A DNA stretch of 44,782 bases, from positions 1 to 44,782 of the forward strand of contig JACPMG010000001.1 of assembly GCA_016186095.1 (NCBI GenBank). The letters run 5' to 3'. The notes beneath the pieces were generated by a model that did no database searches, was not told where the DNA came from, and saw only the letters and a list, made by a program, of their open reading frames with translations. Position numbers and translations under genes: made by a program. Position 1 is the stretch's first letter, and each line of letters begins with the position of its first letter. The stretch is from Candidatus Sungiibacteriota bacterium. Its GTDB lineage: Bacteria > Patescibacteriota > Minisyncoccia > Sungbacterales > HO2-52-23. Positions 30,304 to 38,833 of this stretch are shown here, piece after piece.

Positions 30304-33300
30304 ATGCCGGCAGATAAAACAAAAGCTAGCCTTCCGGAATTGGAAGAAAAAATTCTAGAATTCTGGGAGGATAATAAAATTTTTGAAAAAAGCATTCAGC
30401 AGCGCAAAAACGCTCGCCGCTTTGTTTTCTACGACGGGCCGCCTTTCGCTACCGGCCTCCCGCACTACGGGCATATTTTGGCAAGTACCATCAAAGACGT
30501 GGTGCCTCGCTACTGGACCATGCGAGGGTTTAGAGTGGATCGTCGATGGGGCTGGGACTGCCATGGGCTCCCGATTGAAACGTTGGTTGAACAGGAGCTG
30601 AATATCTCCGGGAAAAAATCGATCCAAAAGCACGGCATAAAGAAATTTAACGAAACCGCCAGGTCCAAGGTCCTTAGCTTTGCAGGCGAGTGGTATAAAA
30701 CTATCCGCAGAATTGGGCGTTTTGTTGATTTCAAAAACTATTATTCCACCATGGACCCTGCCTATATGGAGTCGGTGTGGTGGGCTTTCGCGACCCTTTA
30801 CCGCAAAGGATTAGTATATAAAGATTCCCGAACCGCTCTTTTTTGTCCGCGCTGCGAAACCCAACTTTCAAACTTTGAAATTGCCATGGATAACTCTTAT
30901 CGGGAGTTGGAGGATGATTCGGTATATGTAAAACTCCCGCTTAAAAACTCCCAGAATGAGTATCTCTTAATTTGGACCACTACCCCGTGGACTCTTCCCG
31001 GAAACGTGGCCGTGGCCGTGAATCCCAAAATTGAATACACAAAGTTTAGGGTCGGGAAAGAATATATTTGGTCCGCTACGCCTCCACCGCATGAAGCGGG
31101 TGTACAGGTTTCCGTCTCCGAAAAGATTTCCGGGAAATCATTGATGGGGAAAAGATACGAGCCGCTATTTTTTCTGTCAAAGGACCCCCAAGCATATCGC
31201 GTAGTTGGAGCGGAGTTTGTGGACACGCAGGAAGGAACGGGGCTAGTACATATTGCTCCTGCTTTCGGCGAGGAGGATTTTCTCATAGGGAAGCAAGAAA
31301 AGCTCCCCATACTTGCCACGCTTGATGATACGGGAACTTTTACCGGCGAATACGCTCCTCTGAAGTTTCTTGCTGGAAGAAAAACCGCTGAAGCCAATAA
31401 ACTTGTTATCTCTTGGCTCAAGGAAAACGACCGTCTTTGGAAAGTACAAAAAATATCCCACCGCTACCCCATCTGCTGGCGCTGCCAAACGCCGCTTATT
31501 TATAAAGTTGAACCGGCCTGGTTCGTGAAGATTTCGGCTATAAAGAAAAAGATGCTCGCGTTAAACGAAAAGATCGATTGGCACCCGGAGCATTTGAAGC
31601 ACGGACGTTTTGGTAATGGGCTGGAGACTGCGCCTGATTGGAATATCTCGCGCTCCCGCTTCTGGGGAACGCCGGTCCCGATTTGGGGGTGCGAAAAGTG
31701 CGACAAGATTCATGTCTTGGGAAGTAGGGACGAAATTCACCAAAGGAGCGCCGGAGCTAAAAATTATTATTTAATCATGCGTCACGGCGAAGCGGCCTCC
31801 AATGTTAAAAATATTGTTTCGTGCGCCCCGGATGGGCGGTTTGACCTGACTATTAGGGGGAGGACCGGTGTGGAGCGCGCGGCCAAGAAGTTTCGCAAAT
31901 CCGGCATAGATTTAATTTTTGCATCGGATATCCTGCGCACTAGGAAAACCGCCGCGATCGCCGCGAAAGTCTTGGGAGTTGAAAAAGTTATTTTTGACGC
32001 GCGCCTGCGGGAGATAAATACGGGTATTTTTGAAGGCCAGCACCCGCGGGAGTACCATAAATATTTTTCTTCGCGTCTGGAGAAATTTATCAAGCGTCCT
32101 CCGGAAGGGGAGACGCTAAGTGAAGTGAGGTCTCGAGTGTTGAGATTCCTTGAGGATATAGAAAAGAAGTACTCCGGTAAAACCATCTTGATTGTAAGTC
32201 ACGAGTATCCGCTTTGGATGCTATGGTCGGGCGCGGCTGGCCTCACCAATAAAGAGTCGGTGGCTCTGAAAGAGTCCAAGCCCAAGGAAGATTTTATCCG
32301 TTTTGCTGAAATTAGGGAGATGCCTTATAAAATTCTTCCGCGCAATGATTCGGGCGAGCTGGATTTTCACCTTCCTTATATTGATGAAATAAAGCTTTTC
32401 TGCGGCTGCGGAGGGGAACTCAAGCGTATTCCGGATGTTTTCGATTGCTGGTTTGAATCAGGCTCCATGCCTTACGCGGAGAAACATTATCCTTTTGAAA
32501 ACAAGGAGCTTTTTGAGAAAAATTTTCCGGCGGATTTCATTGCCGAATATATAGCGCAAACCCGCGGCTGGTTTTATAATCTCCATGTTCTCTCTACTGC
32601 TCTTTTCGGCAAGCCTAGTTTTCTGCATGCGGTTACCACCGGAACTATTATGGCGGAAAGCGGAGAAAAAATGTCTAAATCCAGAAAAAATTTTCCCGAT
32701 CCCAGGCTTCTTTTCGGAAAATACGGCATTGACGCACTGCGTTTCTACCTCATGGCCTCTCCGATAATGCTTGCCGATAATATAAATTTTTCGGAAAAGG
32801 ACGTTGCTGAAGTATATAAAAAGTATTCGCTCATTTCTTACAACGTGTTGAGCTTTTTCAAGCTTTATCGCGACCGTCTGAAGAGACTAAAAAATAAAAG
32901 GAAATTAAGCGGTCATGTTTTAGATCGTTGGATTATCTCGCGGTTGCATTCCACGATTAAAGAAATTACTTCCGGTTTTGATCGTTATGAAATTGTGGAA
33001 GCCACACGTCCGCTTTTGGGCTTTGTGCAAGATCTCTCCCTGTGGTATGTGCGAAGATCGCGTGAGCGCGTAAAAGCCGAAACTTCGGATGCGTTGAACG
33101 CTCTGACAACTTTGCAGGGAGTACTTTTGGAATGCGCGAAAATAATGGCGCCGGTCACGCCCTTTCTTGCCGAAATTTTGTATCAGGACCTTTTATATAA
33201 GAAGAAAATTTCCGTGCATCTTGAGGGCTGGCCGAAGTTTGACGCCAAAAAGATAAATAAAGATTTGGAAAAGAAAATGGACGAAGTCCGTGGGCTGGTA

Positions 33301-33738
33301 TCGGAGGCTTTACGCCTGAGAGCGGAGGCGGGGATTAGGGTGAGACAGCCGCTTGCCAGGCTGCAAATCGCAAATCGCAAATTGCGAAGAGAACTCATCG
33401 AACTGATCAAGGATGAAATTAATGTCAAAGAAGTTATTTTTGGGAGCGAATTGAAACTCGATACTGTCATTACGCCGGAACTTAAAGAGGAGGGGATGGC
33501 GCGCGAGGTTATGCGAAATATTCAGGAGATGCGAAAGGATTTGGGTCTTCAGCCGGGGCATAAGGTCAGAGTCCAGTTCTCCGGTGACCAGGAAATAGGA
33601 ACGATGCTTGAGAGGTGGAAAAAAATTATTATGCGAGAAACCGGCGCACATGCGTTTTCCATCGGCGGCAAAAAAATATTTAAGATCGAGCGGGAGCTGG
33701 TTTTGGATGGCCGCACACTTTGGGCGGGTATTTTCTGA
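30304..33738 (+). CDS. ileS: Isoleucyl-tRNA synthetase with inserted histidine-phosphatase domain
   Basis: A 1144-residue class Ia synthetase of the archaeal/eukaryotic-like type. The HIGH motif is GLPHYGHILAS at ~residue 56, the editing domain contains IWTTTPWTLPGN and GTGLVHIAPAFGEED, then WCRQ-like RYPICWRCQTPLI, KMSKS in GEKMSKSRKNFPDP, and the C-terminal anticodon-binding domain. Residues ~486-683 do not belong to IleRS. They form a histidine phosphatase (LIMRHGE with H494, LRTRKTA, REINTGIFEG, IVSHEYPL with H633). Normal IleRS text resumes at LPYIDEIKLFCGCGG and DVFDCWFESGSMPYA. It is 4 bases after argS. Confidence 0.96.
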   Translation: MPADKTKASLPELEEKILEFWEDNKIFEKSIQQRKNARRFVFYDGPPFATGLPHYGHILASTIKDVVPRYWTMRGFRVDRRWGWDCHGLPIETLVEQELNISGKKSIQKHGIKKFNETARSKVLSFAGEWYKTIRRIGRFVDFKNYYSTMDPAYMESVWWAFATLYRKGLVYKDSRTALFCPRCETQLSNFEIAMDNSYRELEDDSVYVKLPLKNSQNEYLLIWTTTPWTLPGNVAVAVNPKIEYTKFRVGKEYIWSATPPPHEAGVQVSVSEKISGKSLMGKRYEPLFFLSKDPQAYRVVGAEFVDTQEGTGLVHIAPAFGEEDFLIGKQEKLPILATLDDTGTFTGEYAPLKFLAGRKTAEANKLVISWLKENDRLWKVQKISHRYPICWRCQTPLIYKVEPAWFVKISAIKKKMLALNEKIDWHPEHLKHGRFGNGLETAPDWNISRSRFWGTPVPIWGCEKCDKIHVLGSRDEIHQRSAGAKNYYLIMRHGEAASNVKNIVSCAPDGRFDLTIRGRTGVERAAKKFRKSGIDLIFASDILRTRKTAAIAAKVLGVEKVIFDARLREINTGIFEGQHPREYHKYFSSRLEKFIKRPPEGETLSEVRSRVLRFLEDIEKKYSGKTILIVSHEYPLWMLWSGAAGLTNKESVALKESKPKEDFIRFAEIREMPYKILPRNDSGELDFHLPYIDEIKLFCGCGGELKRIPDVFDCWFESGSMPYAEKHYPFENKELFEKNFPADFIAEYIAQTRGWFYNLHVLSTALFGKPSFLHAVTTGTIMAESGEKMSKSRKNFPDPRLLFGKYGIDALRFYLMASPIMLADNINFSEKDVAEVYKKYSLISYNVLSFFKLYRDRLKRLKNKRKLSGHVLDRWIISRLHSTIKEITSGFDRYEIVEATRPLLGFVQDLSLWYVRRSRERVKAETSDALNALTTLQGVLLECAKIMAPVTPFLAEILYQDLLYKKKISVHLEGWPKFDAKKINKDLEKKMDEVRGLVSEALRLRAEAGIRVRQPLARLQIANRKLRRELIELIKDEINVKEVIFGSELKLDTVITPELKEEGMAREVMRNIQEMRKDLGLQPGHKVRVQFSGDQEIGTMLERWKKIIMRETGAHAFSIGGKKIFKIERELVLDGRTLWAGIF
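31759..32352 (+). other. Histidine phosphatase (phosphoglycerate-mutase fold) domain inserted in IleRS
   Basis: About 198 residues with the full catalytic set of branch-1 histidine phosphatases: the RHG triad at R493-H494-G495, a second Arg in SDILRTRKTA, the acid in LREINTGIFEG and the second His at H633 in VSHEYPL. The flanking IleRS sequence is colinear and in frame. Residues are not degenerate, so activity is plausible. The substrate is unknown. Confidence 0.92.
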
Positions 33739-33769
33739 TCTTTGTCCTACCCTCACCGCGTTTTCTATA

Positions 33770-34249
33770 ATGTACGTAACAGACGCCATTATTTTAAAAA
33801 AGTCTGATTATGGAGAGACAGGCGCCCTCTTTACTTTATATACGAAAGAGTACGGGAAAATTCGTGCTTTGGCGCAAGGAGTAAAAAAAGAAGACGCGAA
33901 ACTCAAAGGACATCTTGAGCCGCTTTCTTTAAGTTCGGTAAGTTTTGTTTTGGGTAAAAATGGGGAGCGCCTGACGCACGCTTCTCTTATAAATTATTGG
34001 CCGGCGCTCCGGAGCGATTGGAGAAAACTTAAATTGACGCTGGAGGTTGCGGGCGCAGTGGATCAGAATTGTTTTCCGGGACAAAAAGACGAAACTTTGT
34101 GGAATGTCGTGCTAGACAGTTTCCATTCGCTGGAGGATTCGGACAATGATTTTGACGCGGGAAATTTTCTTCGTTCTTTCCAAAAACGCTTCTCTACGTC
34201 TTTGGGTTACGAAGAAGAATGGGGTATAATAAGGCCATGGGCAAGTTAG
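33770..34249 (+). CDS. recO: DNA repair protein RecO (short form)
   Basis: A 159-residue protein. The N-terminal OB fold is typical: MYVTDAIILKKSDYGETGAL, FTLYTKEYGKIRALAQGVKK, and LEPLSLSSVSFV. Shorter than common RecO (~240), it has only one Cys and no zinc knuckle, so the C-terminal part is reduced. RecO loads RecA at gaps with RecR. ATG 33770 is the natural start, but a TATAAT at 33766-33771 overlaps it. The 3' end overlaps the next gene's start by 13 bases. Confidence 0.85.
   Translation: MYVTDAIILKKSDYGETGALFTLYTKEYGKIRALAQGVKKEDAKLKGHLEPLSLSSVSFVLGKNGERLTHASLINYWPALRSDWRKLKLTLEVAGAVDQNCFPGQKDETLWNVVLDSFHSLEDSDNDFDAGNFLRSFQKRFSTSLGYEEEWGIIRPWAS
34202..34230 (+). promoter_or_regulatory. 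Leaderless-type promoter inside recO for the surface protein gene
   Basis: TTGGGT (34202-34207) and TATAAT (34225-34230), 17-base spacer. The -10 ends 6 bases before ATG 34237, giving transcription from about the start codon. Confidence 0.65.
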
Positions 34250-36132
34250 AGGAATTGGAGGAGGAGCTTTACGGAAAAGAGGAGGGCAAAGAGGTGACGC
34301 GCAGGATGGGAAAACGTGTGTTTTTTCCGGGAGCGCTTTCCAAAATTTCAACGCGATGGCCGGAGAACGGGCGTCCTAAAGATAAGGAGGGATACTCTAT
34401 CGATAGGCGTGTTTTTAGATTTTTTCTCTGGGGGTTGGCGGTTGTAGGAGCCGCTGGCGCGGCCCTTTTCCTTTTTTTATATCTTGGTACCCGCGGCCAG
34501 GAAGCGGAAATTGTAATTCATGGAAGGGAGCGCGTAGAGGCTGGTGAGGTCGTTAATATCCCTATTGTTATTCGTAACGTATCCGGCACCGTACTGCGGG
34601 AGGCGGAACTAGCCATAATTTTTCCCGAGGGATTTTTGATTTTGGACGATCAGGGGGAGCGACAAGCGCCCCCGCGTTTTACCAAAAATATTCCGGATAT
34701 CGCGCCGGACAAGGAAACGCAGGTGGAAATTACGGTGCGGATTTTTGGCCGGGAGTCAGAAGAAAAAAATCTTGAGGCTTCTCTGATCTATCGTCCGGAA
34801 AATCTTCGTGCGCGATTCTCGGCCAAAACTTCGTACACGTTTGTCGTCTCCCGCGTCCCTTTGGCAATTTCCTGGGAGATGCCGGAGGTACTTTCCGCCG
34901 GCCAGGATTTGGATTTTGAGGCGCGCTACAGCTCAACCGCGACTGGGCCTTTTAAGGATTTATCGCTCCGGCTGGATTACCCTCCTGGTTTTATCTTTAT
35001 CTCCGCTTCTCCCGAACCATCGGTAGGCACGGCTATTTGGGATATTGGGACTCTTGATCCTGATAGGCAGGGGTCCATTAAGGTGCGCGGTAAAATCAGC
35101 GGCGGAGGCGGGGAAGTGAAGACTTTTGTCGGCGGGTTGGGAAAGTTTGATGTCTTGACCAAGGAGTGGAAACCGTACAGCGAATCTTCGCGCGAGGCAA
35201 AGATTTTTCTCGCGCCTCTTTCTATTGATGTCTCGCTTGACGGAGCGCGCGAGCAGATAATTTCTCCGGGAGAGCGCCTGAATTTTACGCTTCGCTATCG
35301 AAATAACACCGATCTGACGTTAAAAAATGTATCCGTGGAGGCGCGTCTTGAAGGAACGATCGTGGAATTCGGAACAATCACGCCGGATGCGGGCGGGGTT
35401 TTTGACGGTTCCAGAAACGTCGTATTATGGGGGCCCGGAGGCACGCAGGAGTTGCGGGAGGTACAACCGGGCGGGGAGGGCACACTGCGTTTTGGCGTAT
35501 CTACCAAAGAGAGGCCGCCGGTACGCGGTAAAGCCGACCAGAATTTGACCGTGCGTTTGCGTTCGGTTATAGAAACGAAAACCGTCCCGCGTGAGCTTGT
35601 CGGGGCTCGCGTCGGATCAGAAACCGCTCTGGAGCTCAAGGTACGTTCTAAAATTATTTTTGCCGGCCGCGCGCTTTATCGCGGATCGGCGCTTAATACT
35701 TCCGGCCCGCTTCCTCCGAAAGTCGGGATAAAAACTTCTTATGCCGTTCTTTGGGAGATGAGAAATTTCACCAATAATCTTGAAAACGTGGAGGTCAAAG
35801 GATTTCTGCCGCCTAATGTCGTCTGGGAAAATATTTTTTCCAAGGACGCGCAGATCTCTTTCGACCAGCAATCCGGAGAAATTCGCTGGAGGATAAGGGA
35901 AGTGAAAGCTGGTACGGGCGTATTGTCGCCTGCCTTGACCTCTGCGTTTTTGGTCTCCATACTACCTTCTGAAGCGGACGTTGGGCAGACATTGACTCTG
36001 CTCAGAGACGTAAAGCTCACAGCCCGCGATACTTTTACCGGAGAAGATGTGGAAGTTCCGGGCGAGGCCTTAACGACGGAACTTAAGGATGATATCACCA
36101 CGACGAATAAGGACTGGGCCGTGGTCCGGTAA
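34237..36132 (+). CDS. Large membrane-anchored extracellular protein (CARDB/DUF11-like repeats)
   Basis: A 631-residue protein starting MGKLEELEEELYG at ATG 34237; an ATG 6 codons upstream (34219) is possible but lies in front of the -10 box. A charged cytoplasmic N-tail is followed by one helix (FFLWGLAVVGAAGAALFLFLY, ~residues 60-80) and a long outer part of repeated Ig-like beta modules: VEAGEVVNIPIVIRNVSG, LSAGQDLDFEARYSS, ISPGERLNFTLRYRNNTDLTL. These resemble CARDB/DUF11 adhesion-type modules. A likely cell-envelope or surface structural role. Confidence 0.75.
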   Translation: MGKLEELEEELYGKEEGKEVTRRMGKRVFFPGALSKISTRWPENGRPKDKEGYSIDRRVFRFFLWGLAVVGAAGAALFLFLYLGTRGQEAEIVIHGRERVEAGEVVNIPIVIRNVSGTVLREAELAIIFPEGFLILDDQGERQAPPRFTKNIPDIAPDKETQVEITVRIFGRESEEKNLEASLIYRPENLRARFSAKTSYTFVVSRVPLAISWEMPEVLSAGQDLDFEARYSSTATGPFKDLSLRLDYPPGFIFISASPEPSVGTAIWDIGTLDPDRQGSIKVRGKISGGGGEVKTFVGGLGKFDVLTKEWKPYSESSREAKIFLAPLSIDVSLDGAREQIISPGERLNFTLRYRNNTDLTLKNVSVEARLEGTIVEFGTITPDAGGVFDGSRNVVLWGPGGTQELREVQPGGEGTLRFGVSTKERPPVRGKADQNLTVRLRSVIETKTVPRELVGARVGSETALELKVRSKIIFAGRALYRGSALNTSGPLPPKVGIKTSYAVLWEMRNFTNNLENVEVKGFLPPNVVWENIFSKDAQISFDQQSGEIRWRIREVKAGTGVLSPALTSAFLVSILPSEADVGQTLTLLRDVKLTARDTFTGEDVEVPGEALTTELKDDITTTNKDWAVVR

Positions 36133-36138
36133 AAATAT

Positions 36139-37455
36139 ATGGCAGAGGAAAATAAAATGGAAAAGATAGTTTCGCTTGCCAAAAGGCGGGGTTTTATTTT
36201 CCCCGGATCGGAGATTTACGGGGGGCTTTCGGGCATCTACGACTATGGCCCTTTAGGAGTAGAATTTAAGAATAACGTCAAACAATCGTGGCGCGAAGAA
36301 ATGTTCCGCCGAAAAGATGATATCTTTGAGTTGGACAGCAGTATCCTTATGCAAAGACAAGTTTGGGAGGCATCGGGACATACCTCCGCCGGCTTTACCG
36401 ACCCCCTAAGAGAGTGTAAAAAATGTCATCACAGATATAGGGCTGATCATTTAGAGGAAGAAGGTGTTGAGAAATGTCCGAACTGTGGCGGGGAACTAAC
36501 GGAGCCCAAAAAATTTAATTTATTGGTTGAAACACACCTGGGCCCGGTTAAAGATGACTCTTCCCTTACTTATTTGCGGGGCGAAACTACCCAGGGTATC
36601 TATGTGAATTATAAGAATGTAAAAATTGCTATGGCTGCAGAAATTCCTTTTGGCATAGGCCAGATCGGAAAGGCCTTTCGCAACGAGATAACGCCCAGCC
36701 ACTTCACTTATCGGATGCGCGAGTTCGAGCAGATGGAACAGCAATATTTTGTCAAACCCGCAGAAGCAGACATTTTTTTTACTTACTGGAAGAATGAGCG
36801 GATAAGATGGTATACGGATTTAGGCGTTAAAAAGGAAAGACTGCGATTTCGGCCTCACGCCAAAGATGAGTTGGCGCATTACGCCAAGGGCGCTGAAGAC
36901 ATTGAATACGAGTTTCCTTTCGGCTGGCACGAAGTGGAGGGCATCCATAACCGTGGCGACTGGGACTTATCCAGACATAGTAAATTTTCAGGGGAGGACT
37001 TGTCCGAAGTTGATGGGAAAACCGGAGAGAAATTTTATCCTTATATTATTGAGACCTCGGCCGGAGCTGATCGAGCTGCTTTGATGTTTTTAGCCGATGC
37101 TTATAGCGAAGACAAGGATAATAAAAGAGTTGTTCTCAAGCTGCACCCAAAATTGGCGCCGTATAAAGCCGCGGTTTTTCCGCTTTTAAGAAACAGGCCG
37201 GAGCTCGTGAAAAAGGCACGTGTGATATTTACCGATCTTAAAAAAACGGGCTTGAATGTCGCATGGGATGACCGCGGAAATATCGGCAAGCGTTATTACG
37301 CACAAGATGAGATCGGGACTCCTTGGTGCGTTACCGTGGATCATCAGACGTTGGAGGATGACACTGTTACCGTACGGGATCGGGATACGATGAAACAAGA
37401 AAGAGTGGCCGCAGCAGAATTAGGGCTATATTTTAATTCTAAACTCAATGTTTAA
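36139..37455 (+). CDS. glyS: Glycyl-tRNA synthetase (alpha2 type)
   Basis: A 438-residue class II enzyme of the dimeric type used in eukaryotes, archaea and many bacteria. It shows FIFPGSEIYGGLSGIYDYGPLG at the start, motif 1 region, zinc-like CKKCHHRY and CPNCGG, ETTQGIYVNYKNV, FRNEITPSHFTYRMREFEQME (motif 2) and the anticodon-binding C-terminus. GAGGAA is placed ideally for an internal ATG at 36157, so 36157 is an alternative start. Its 3' end overlaps the M16 peptidase gene by 8 bases. Confidence 0.95.
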   Translation: MAEENKMEKIVSLAKRRGFIFPGSEIYGGLSGIYDYGPLGVEFKNNVKQSWREEMFRRKDDIFELDSSILMQRQVWEASGHTSAGFTDPLRECKKCHHRYRADHLEEEGVEKCPNCGGELTEPKKFNLLVETHLGPVKDDSSLTYLRGETTQGIYVNYKNVKIAMAAEIPFGIGQIGKAFRNEITPSHFTYRMREFEQMEQQYFVKPAEADIFFTYWKNERIRWYTDLGVKKERLRFRPHAKDELAHYAKGAEDIEYEFPFGWHEVEGIHNRGDWDLSRHSKFSGEDLSEVDGKTGEKFYPYIIETSAGADRAALMFLADAYSEDKDNKRVVLKLHPKLAPYKAAVFPLLRNRPELVKKARVIFTDLKKTGLNVAWDDRGNIGKRYYAQDEIGTPWCVTVDHQTLEDDTVTVRDRDTMKQERVAAAELGLYFNSKLNV

Positions 37456-38719
37456 GAAGGTTATTTTAGACAACGGCTTGCGGGTTTTAACCGTCCCTAT
37501 GCAAGGCACCAATACGGTGACTGTTTTGGTGCTTTGCGATACGGGGTCGGACTATGAAAAAAAAGAACAGAACGGCATCTCCCACTTTCTGGAGCACATG
37601 TTTTTCAAAGGAACGTCCCGCAGGCCGGGCGCGGATATTTTAGCGCAGGAGCTGGACGGTATGGGTTCGGTACACAACGCCTTTACCTCTCATGAACTAA
37701 CGGGGTATTTTATTAAGTCGGGCAAAACTTATCTCCAGAATTCTTTGGACGTCTTGGCCGATATTTACAAAAATTCATTGCTCAAAGCGGAGGAAATAGA
37801 AAAAGAGAAACAGGTTATAATAGAAGAGCTTCATAAAGACCGCGACAACCCCATGCGCCACATCTGGGATGTCTGGGAAAGACTTCTTTACGGTGATCAG
37901 CCGGCAGGATGGGATATCGGCGGAGACGAGAATACGGTTCGCGCCGTAACGAGGAGTAGTCTTCAAGATTATTTTAACCACCAGTATGTTTCTTTGAATA
38001 CGGCAGTGGTGGTAGCGGGCAATTTTGACGAGAAAGATACGATGGAAGCCGTACGTTCTCTTTTCGGCGATGTCCGCGACGGAAAGCCGGTTCGTCAGAA
38101 GCCGCAAGTCGCGGAGCGACAGGTTGGGCCGGCCGTAGACATTTTTGATAAAAAAATCGATCAGACGCATATTGTGGTGGGGTTTCGGGGGTATGGAGCC
38201 AACGACCCCAAGCGTTACGCGGCCGATGTCCTAGGTGTTTTATTGGGCGGAGGCATGTCTTCGCGTATGTTTGACCGCATCAGGGAGAAGCTCGGCCTGG
38301 CCTATGTGGTTTCGAGCGCCCACGAGTCATATTCCAATCGCGGCTTTCTTACGACTTATATAGGAGTTGATCACTCCAATGTAGAAAAAACAATCCGCGC
38401 CGCCCTGGAAGAATATAAAAAAATATGCGATGAGCAGATACCTCCAAAAGAGCTTCGGCGCGTTAAAGATTACATCCGCGGCACTACCCTGATCGGTCTT
38501 GAGCAATCCAATGCCATGGCCAGTTTTGTGGGAACGGAGGAGATGATAGGCGGAAAGCCCCTGACAGTTGATGAGGCTTTTGCTAAAATAGAGGCGGTAG
38601 GGGTTGATGACCTGTGTTCGGTGGCCCAAGAAGTCATGCGCCCGGAGCGTTTGAATCTAGCCATGATCGGGCCGTTTAAAGATAAAGAGAGGTTTGAAAA
38701 ATTGTTAAAAGAGTTTTAA
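37448..38719 (+). CDS. M16 family zinc metallopeptidase
   Basis: A 423-residue insulinase-type protease. The inverted zinc motif HFLEH is near residue 46 with the distal Glu in EKEKQVIIEELHKDRDNP. The second half contains the inactive-like domain with LGGGMSSRMFDRIREKLGLAYVVSS. Such proteins cut peptides and often work near the membrane. It overlaps glyS by 8 bases and is the last gene before a strong structured spacer. Confidence 0.9.
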   Translation: MFKKVILDNGLRVLTVPMQGTNTVTVLVLCDTGSDYEKKEQNGISHFLEHMFFKGTSRRPGADILAQELDGMGSVHNAFTSHELTGYFIKSGKTYLQNSLDVLADIYKNSLLKAEEIEKEKQVIIEELHKDRDNPMRHIWDVWERLLYGDQPAGWDIGGDENTVRAVTRSSLQDYFNHQYVSLNTAVVVAGNFDEKDTMEAVRSLFGDVRDGKPVRQKPQVAERQVGPAVDIFDKKIDQTHIVVGFRGYGANDPKRYAADVLGVLLGGGMSSRMFDRIREKLGLAYVVSSAHESYSNRGFLTTYIGVDHSNVEKTIRAALEEYKKICDEQIPPKELRRVKDYIRGTTLIGLEQSNAMASFVGTEEMIGGKPLTVDEAFAKIEAVGVDDLCSVAQEVMRPERLNLAMIGPFKDKERFEKLLKEF

Positions 38720-38734
38720 TCCCCAAGTGAGCTA

Positions 38735-38822
38735 GATGCGGTCGAGTCCCGCCCTTTGTCCCGCGAACTGAAGGAGAGGTTTCCTTTGTGAGCGGCAAAG
38801 GGCGGGGCGAGGTAACCGCATC
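38735..38822. ncRNA. Strong structured spacer element (candidate small RNA or palindromic element)
   Basis: GATGCGGT (38735-38742) pairs with ACCGCATC (38815-38822). Inside, CCCGCCCTTTG (38748-38758) pairs perfectly with CAAAGGGCGGG (38796-38806). Another short stem AAGGAGA/TTTCCTT lies in the loop. The whole 115-base spacer between the M16 peptidase and AI-2E gene is thus one stable fold without a T-run. It could be a small RNA, an mRNA element or a large palindromic repeat. Confidence 0.45.
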
Positions 38823-38833
38823 GGCGAATAAAA

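Noticed and set aside
34219-34236. ATG 34219 as start of the surface protein
   Set aside because: It lies upstream of the -10 box ending at 34230 and inside recO; ATG 34237 sits exactly at the expected transcription start.
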